Assembly: GCA_036733165.1 (NCBI GenBank)
Contig: DAINBB010000010.1
Span: 1-44,823, forward strand
DNA: 44,823 nt
Source: JAFGGT01 sp036733165
Lineage (GTDB): Archaea > Methanobacteriota_B > Thermococci > Methanofastidiosales > NM3
Direction of reading: 5' to 3'
In this document: piece by piece, positions 42,593 through 44,823 of the stretch
How positions within the stretch are numbered: the stretch's first letter is position 1
How the letters are laid out: every line of letters starts with the position of its first letter
Position numbers and translations under genes: made by a program
Notes under the pieces: generated by a model
What the model was told of the DNA's origin: nothing
The model's input: the letters and a program-made list of their open reading frames with translations, nothing else
Database searches by the model: none

Positions 42593-43897
42593 CTAATACA
42601 CCAGATGCTTCCTTTTCTCGTCCTGGTCCAAGAACGGCTTTCCTGGCACTCTGACCTTTACGGTGTGGGCTATCTTCTCAGCACGGACCTTTGCCTCCTG
42701 GACATCGTCCGCAAGCGCCAGAGCGACCCCCATCCTCCTGTGCATCCTTGCCTGGGTCTTGCCGAAGAACCTGATCGCTGACTGCGGGTACATGTTCATG
42801 GCCGCATAGAGATTGCCGAACTCCGCGTCCCATCCTGAGTATGGTGATTTTATGACGTGTGACGAACCGGGCTTGAGCGGCTCGATTATGTTGAATCCGT
42901 TAAGCTTTATCGACGGTATCGGCAGTCCGAGAACCGCCCTCACGTGAAGGCCTTGCTCTGAGTATCCCGGAGGGTGCGTCATCATCGTCACCATGCCGGT
43001 GTCGTGTGGCCTTGGCGATATCTCGTTCGCCCAGACGTCGTTCCCCTTCACGAACAGCTCGCATCCGAAGAGCCCGAGCCCTCCAAGCGCGTTGGTGATC
43101 TTCTCCGTTGTCTTGTATATGTTCTCCTCGGCCTTCTCACTGACCTCGGCGGGTTGCCATGACGCATGGTAGTCCCCCTCTATCTGGTAGTGACCTACAG
43201 GTTTCGGGAACGTTGTGATGATCTTGCCGTTCTCGTCGAAGTGCCTGACCGCCAGTTCTGTCACCTCGATGTCGAAGTCTATGTGCTGTTCGACGATGAC
43301 CCAATCTCCCTGGCCCCTGGCATCCTCATTGGCGACCTTCCATGCCTTCTCAATGTCCTCCGGCCCCTTGACAAAGTAGGAACCGTGGCCTGATGATGAC
43401 ATGATGGCCTTTGACCAGCATGGATAACCGACCTTCTCGCAGGCCTCCTTGAGCTCCTCGAGATTCCTGGCATATGCGTACTTTGACGTTGGCACCTTTG
43501 CCTCCTTGGCTATGAGCTCCCTTGACCTTTCCCTGTGCATGGTGATGTAGGTCGCACGGGCGTTCGGGATGATATTGTATCCGTCATCCTCAAGGCTTTG
43601 CAGGCAGTCGAGATTTATGGCCTCTATCTCTGGCACGATTGCGTCTGGTTCCTCATACTCTATCAGGGACCTAAGGGCGCCCGCATCCTTCATGTCGATG
43701 GTGTAGCTCCTGTGGGCTACCTGTTGGGCTGGGGCCCTCGCGTACCTATCGACCGCAATGGTCTCCACACCTAGCCTTTGTGCCTCGAGAATTACCTCTT
43801 TTCCCAGTTCCCCAGAACCAAGTACCATAAGCTTGTTCTTTGTCTTTGAGATAGGAGTTCCCAAAGTATCTCTCTTTGTCCTTTTTTCATTTGCCAT
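42593..43897 (-). CDS. purT: Formate-dependent GAR transformylase
   Basis: A 434-residue PurT, an ATP-grasp enzyme that formylates GAR using formate and ATP. It has the N-terminal KLMVLGSGELGKEVILEAQRLG, the grasp-fold MSSSGHGSYFV, and GLFGCELFV with NEISPRPHDTG, the Mg-ATP site. The frame is open to a GTG at 43912 (GTGA overlap with purD), but ATG 43897 has the Shine-Dalgarno GAGAGGT, seven bases upstream. Archaea often use PurT because they lack the folate route. It is in the purD-purT-purE-purM operon. Confidence 0.93.
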   Translation of the reverse strand: MANEKRTKRDTLGTPISKTKNKLMVLGSGELGKEVILEAQRLGVETIAVDRYARAPAQQVAHRSYTIDMKDAGALRSLIEYEEPDAIVPEIEAINLDCLQSLEDDGYNIIPNARATYITMHRERSRELIAKEAKVPTSKYAYARNLEELKEACEKVGYPCWSKAIMSSSGHGSYFVKGPEDIEKAWKVANEDARGQGDWVIVEQHIDFDIEVTELAVRHFDENGKIITTFPKPVGHYQIEGDYHASWQPAEVSEKAEENIYKTTEKITNALGGLGLFGCELFVKGNDVWANEISPRPHDTGMVTMMTHPPGYSEQGLHVRAVLGLPIPSIKLNGFNIIEPLKPGSSHVIKSPYSGWDAEFGNLYAAMNMYPQSAIRFFGKTQARMHRRMGVALALADDVQEAKVRAEKIAHTVKVRVPGKPFLDQDEKRKHLVY

Positions 43898-43908
43898 GTG
43901 AATACCTC

Positions 43909-44823
43909 TCACGTTTCTATTCTACCGATTCCTGGGATCCAATCGATGGTCTTACCGATCAGCCCCCTCTCTTCCCTGTAGTGGAAGATGTCCTTTGCCA
44001 GATTAGCCTGGTCTATCCTCTTGTCAAGGAGGGCCTGGGTGCCGATGTCCTTCCTGTGGAAGAGCTTCCAGTCGGACGAGATGTGTCCTATCGCGCTCTC
44101 CACGATCTTGTTCGCCTTTACTATGTCATCCGCCTCGGCAAATACCTCCAAAGCGCGAGACCCCCCTGTGTAATACTTCCTGTCATCCTCATATACCGAG
44201 CCAAAGTATATCTTGGCCCCGGTCTTCCTGACGGCATCCATGTCGATGTTGAGCTGGTGGCCCTTTCCGATGTCCCTCTCGTTCGGATATCCCTTCGGGG
44301 CGACTATCTTCACGACGGTGGCCTTCTTCTCGAAGTCGGCCTTGACACCCTTGAGGCTGCCGTTCTGCATCCCTTCGACTATCTCATCGAAGTTCTTCAA
44401 CTGCGGCATAACATTGACCGTCTCGGGGTCGCCCAACCTTGAGTAGAACTCTATGACCGTTGGTCCCCACTTGTCCGTCAGCATGAACTGTCCCGAAAGC
44501 ACGCCGAAGTACGGTTCGCCCGTTTCCTTCTTTATCGCCTTCACGACCTCTTCCACGATCCCATAGGATATCTTGAAGTCCTTCTCGGAAAGGAATGGGA
44601 GATTGTTGTCATTTCCGGATATAGATCCCATCCCGCCGGTCTCGGGCCCGATGTCCTCCGCAAAGGCATGGGGATGGTCCTCGACTATCTTTAGTGGGAC
44701 GATGTTCTTTCCGTCCGTGAAGCATTGGAGGGTGTACTCTATGCCCTCGACCCTCTCCTCTATCAGGATGGGGTCCTCAAGGTCCTGCGAGAGATTCTGG
44801 TCCACGATGTCCGAGACATGCCT
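43909..44823 (-). CDS. purD: Phosphoribosylamine-glycine ligase, N-terminus cut by window end
   Basis: The 304 codons in the window are the C-terminal part of PurD, the ATP-grasp enzyme that joins phosphoribosylamine and glycine. EERVEGIEYTLQCFTDG is followed by DHPHAFAEDIGPETGGMGS and GVLSGQFMLTDKWGPTVIEFYSRLGDPE, the ATP and Mg sites. The frame is open to the last base, so the N-terminal third lies outside. The normal reading frame extends above the GTG at 44805, which is not the start. Archaeal PurD variants differ from bacterial ones, which explains imperfect motifs. First gene of the purine operon in this window. Confidence 0.85.
   Translation of the reverse strand, partial: RHVSDIVDQNLSQDLEDPILIEERVEGIEYTLQCFTDGKNIVPLKIVEDHPHAFAEDIGPETGGMGSISGNDNNLPFLSEKDFKISYGIVEEVVKAIKKETGEPYFGVLSGQFMLTDKWGPTVIEFYSRLGDPETVNVMPQLKNFDEIVEGMQNGSLKGVKADFEKKATVVKIVAPKGYPNERDIGKGHQLNIDMDAVRKTGAKIYFGSVYEDDRKYYTGGSRALEVFAEADDIVKANKIVESAIGHISSDWKLFHRKDIGTQALLDKRIDQANLAKDIFHYREERGLIGKTIDWIPGIGRIET

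Noticed and set aside
1..44823. CRISPR arrays, insertion sequences, integrases and rRNA genes
   Set aside because: None was seen on either strand; repeats present are coding (propeller and thrombospondin units) or short inverted repeats.

Overview
The window reads as chromosome of a euryarchaeal-type archaeon, most likely a member of the Thermoplasmatota (inference, no database search was possible). The evidence is a TATA element 20 to 30 bases ahead of many start codons with no room for a leader (leaderless transcription), a YcaO enzyme, two radical SAM enzymes of the tetraether-lipid synthase (Tes) family, a TruD pseudouridine synthase, archaeal lipoproteins with S-layer-style Thr/Ala/Pro stalks, and a PAS/GAF histidine kinase of archaeal build. 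The core sequence is of middling to high G+C; three blocks are strikingly A+T-rich and look acquired.

Layout. 1-6.9 kb: a regulator, a VOC protein, a hotdog thioesterase, an orphan substrate-binding lipoprotein whose two halves are in reversed order, a YwbE protein, a methyltransferase, a HEAT protein, a double-cluster ferredoxin protein and a HAD hydrolase. 7-13 kb: small unknown genes, an A+T-rich membrane protein, a large lipoprotein with a C39-like peptidase domain inserted into an Ig-like domain, and a second hotdog thioesterase. 13.5-17.3 kb: an FMN reductase followed by an A+T-rich island of three genes, all with PD-(D/E)XK-nuclease-like motifs. 17.5-24.8 kb: surface proteins (stalked membrane protein, transglutaminase-like protein, PQQ propeller, DUF1102-like protein) around a GHMP kinase/HAD phosphatase pair and tRNA-Val. 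24.8-31.6 kb: YcaO, the tandem Tes pair, SpoIIM-like protein and TruD. 31.6-33.3 kb: tRNA-Asn followed at once by an A+T-rich two-gene cassette (soluble protein plus four-helix membrane protein). 33.3-39.6 kb: flavodoxin, a CAU-anticodon tRNA, a 1041-residue sensor kinase and two paralogous lipoproteins. 39.6-44.8 kb: a DMT transporter, a HAD hydrolase and the purine operon purD-purT-purE-purM, cut by the window end.

How the genes work together. The purine genes form one tightly packed reverse-strand operon covering GAR synthesis, formate-dependent formylation, AIR synthesis and AIR carboxylation; no purK is present and the PurE looks like the class II type. The tandem Tes enzymes probably join or bridge archaeal lipid chains. 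The candidate undescribed systems are the two A+T-rich cassettes: the three-gene nuclease island at 14.4-17.3 kb and the sensor-plus-membrane-protein pair beside tRNA-Asn. Both have the look of host-defence modules, but that function is inferred from composition, gene layout and motifs only.
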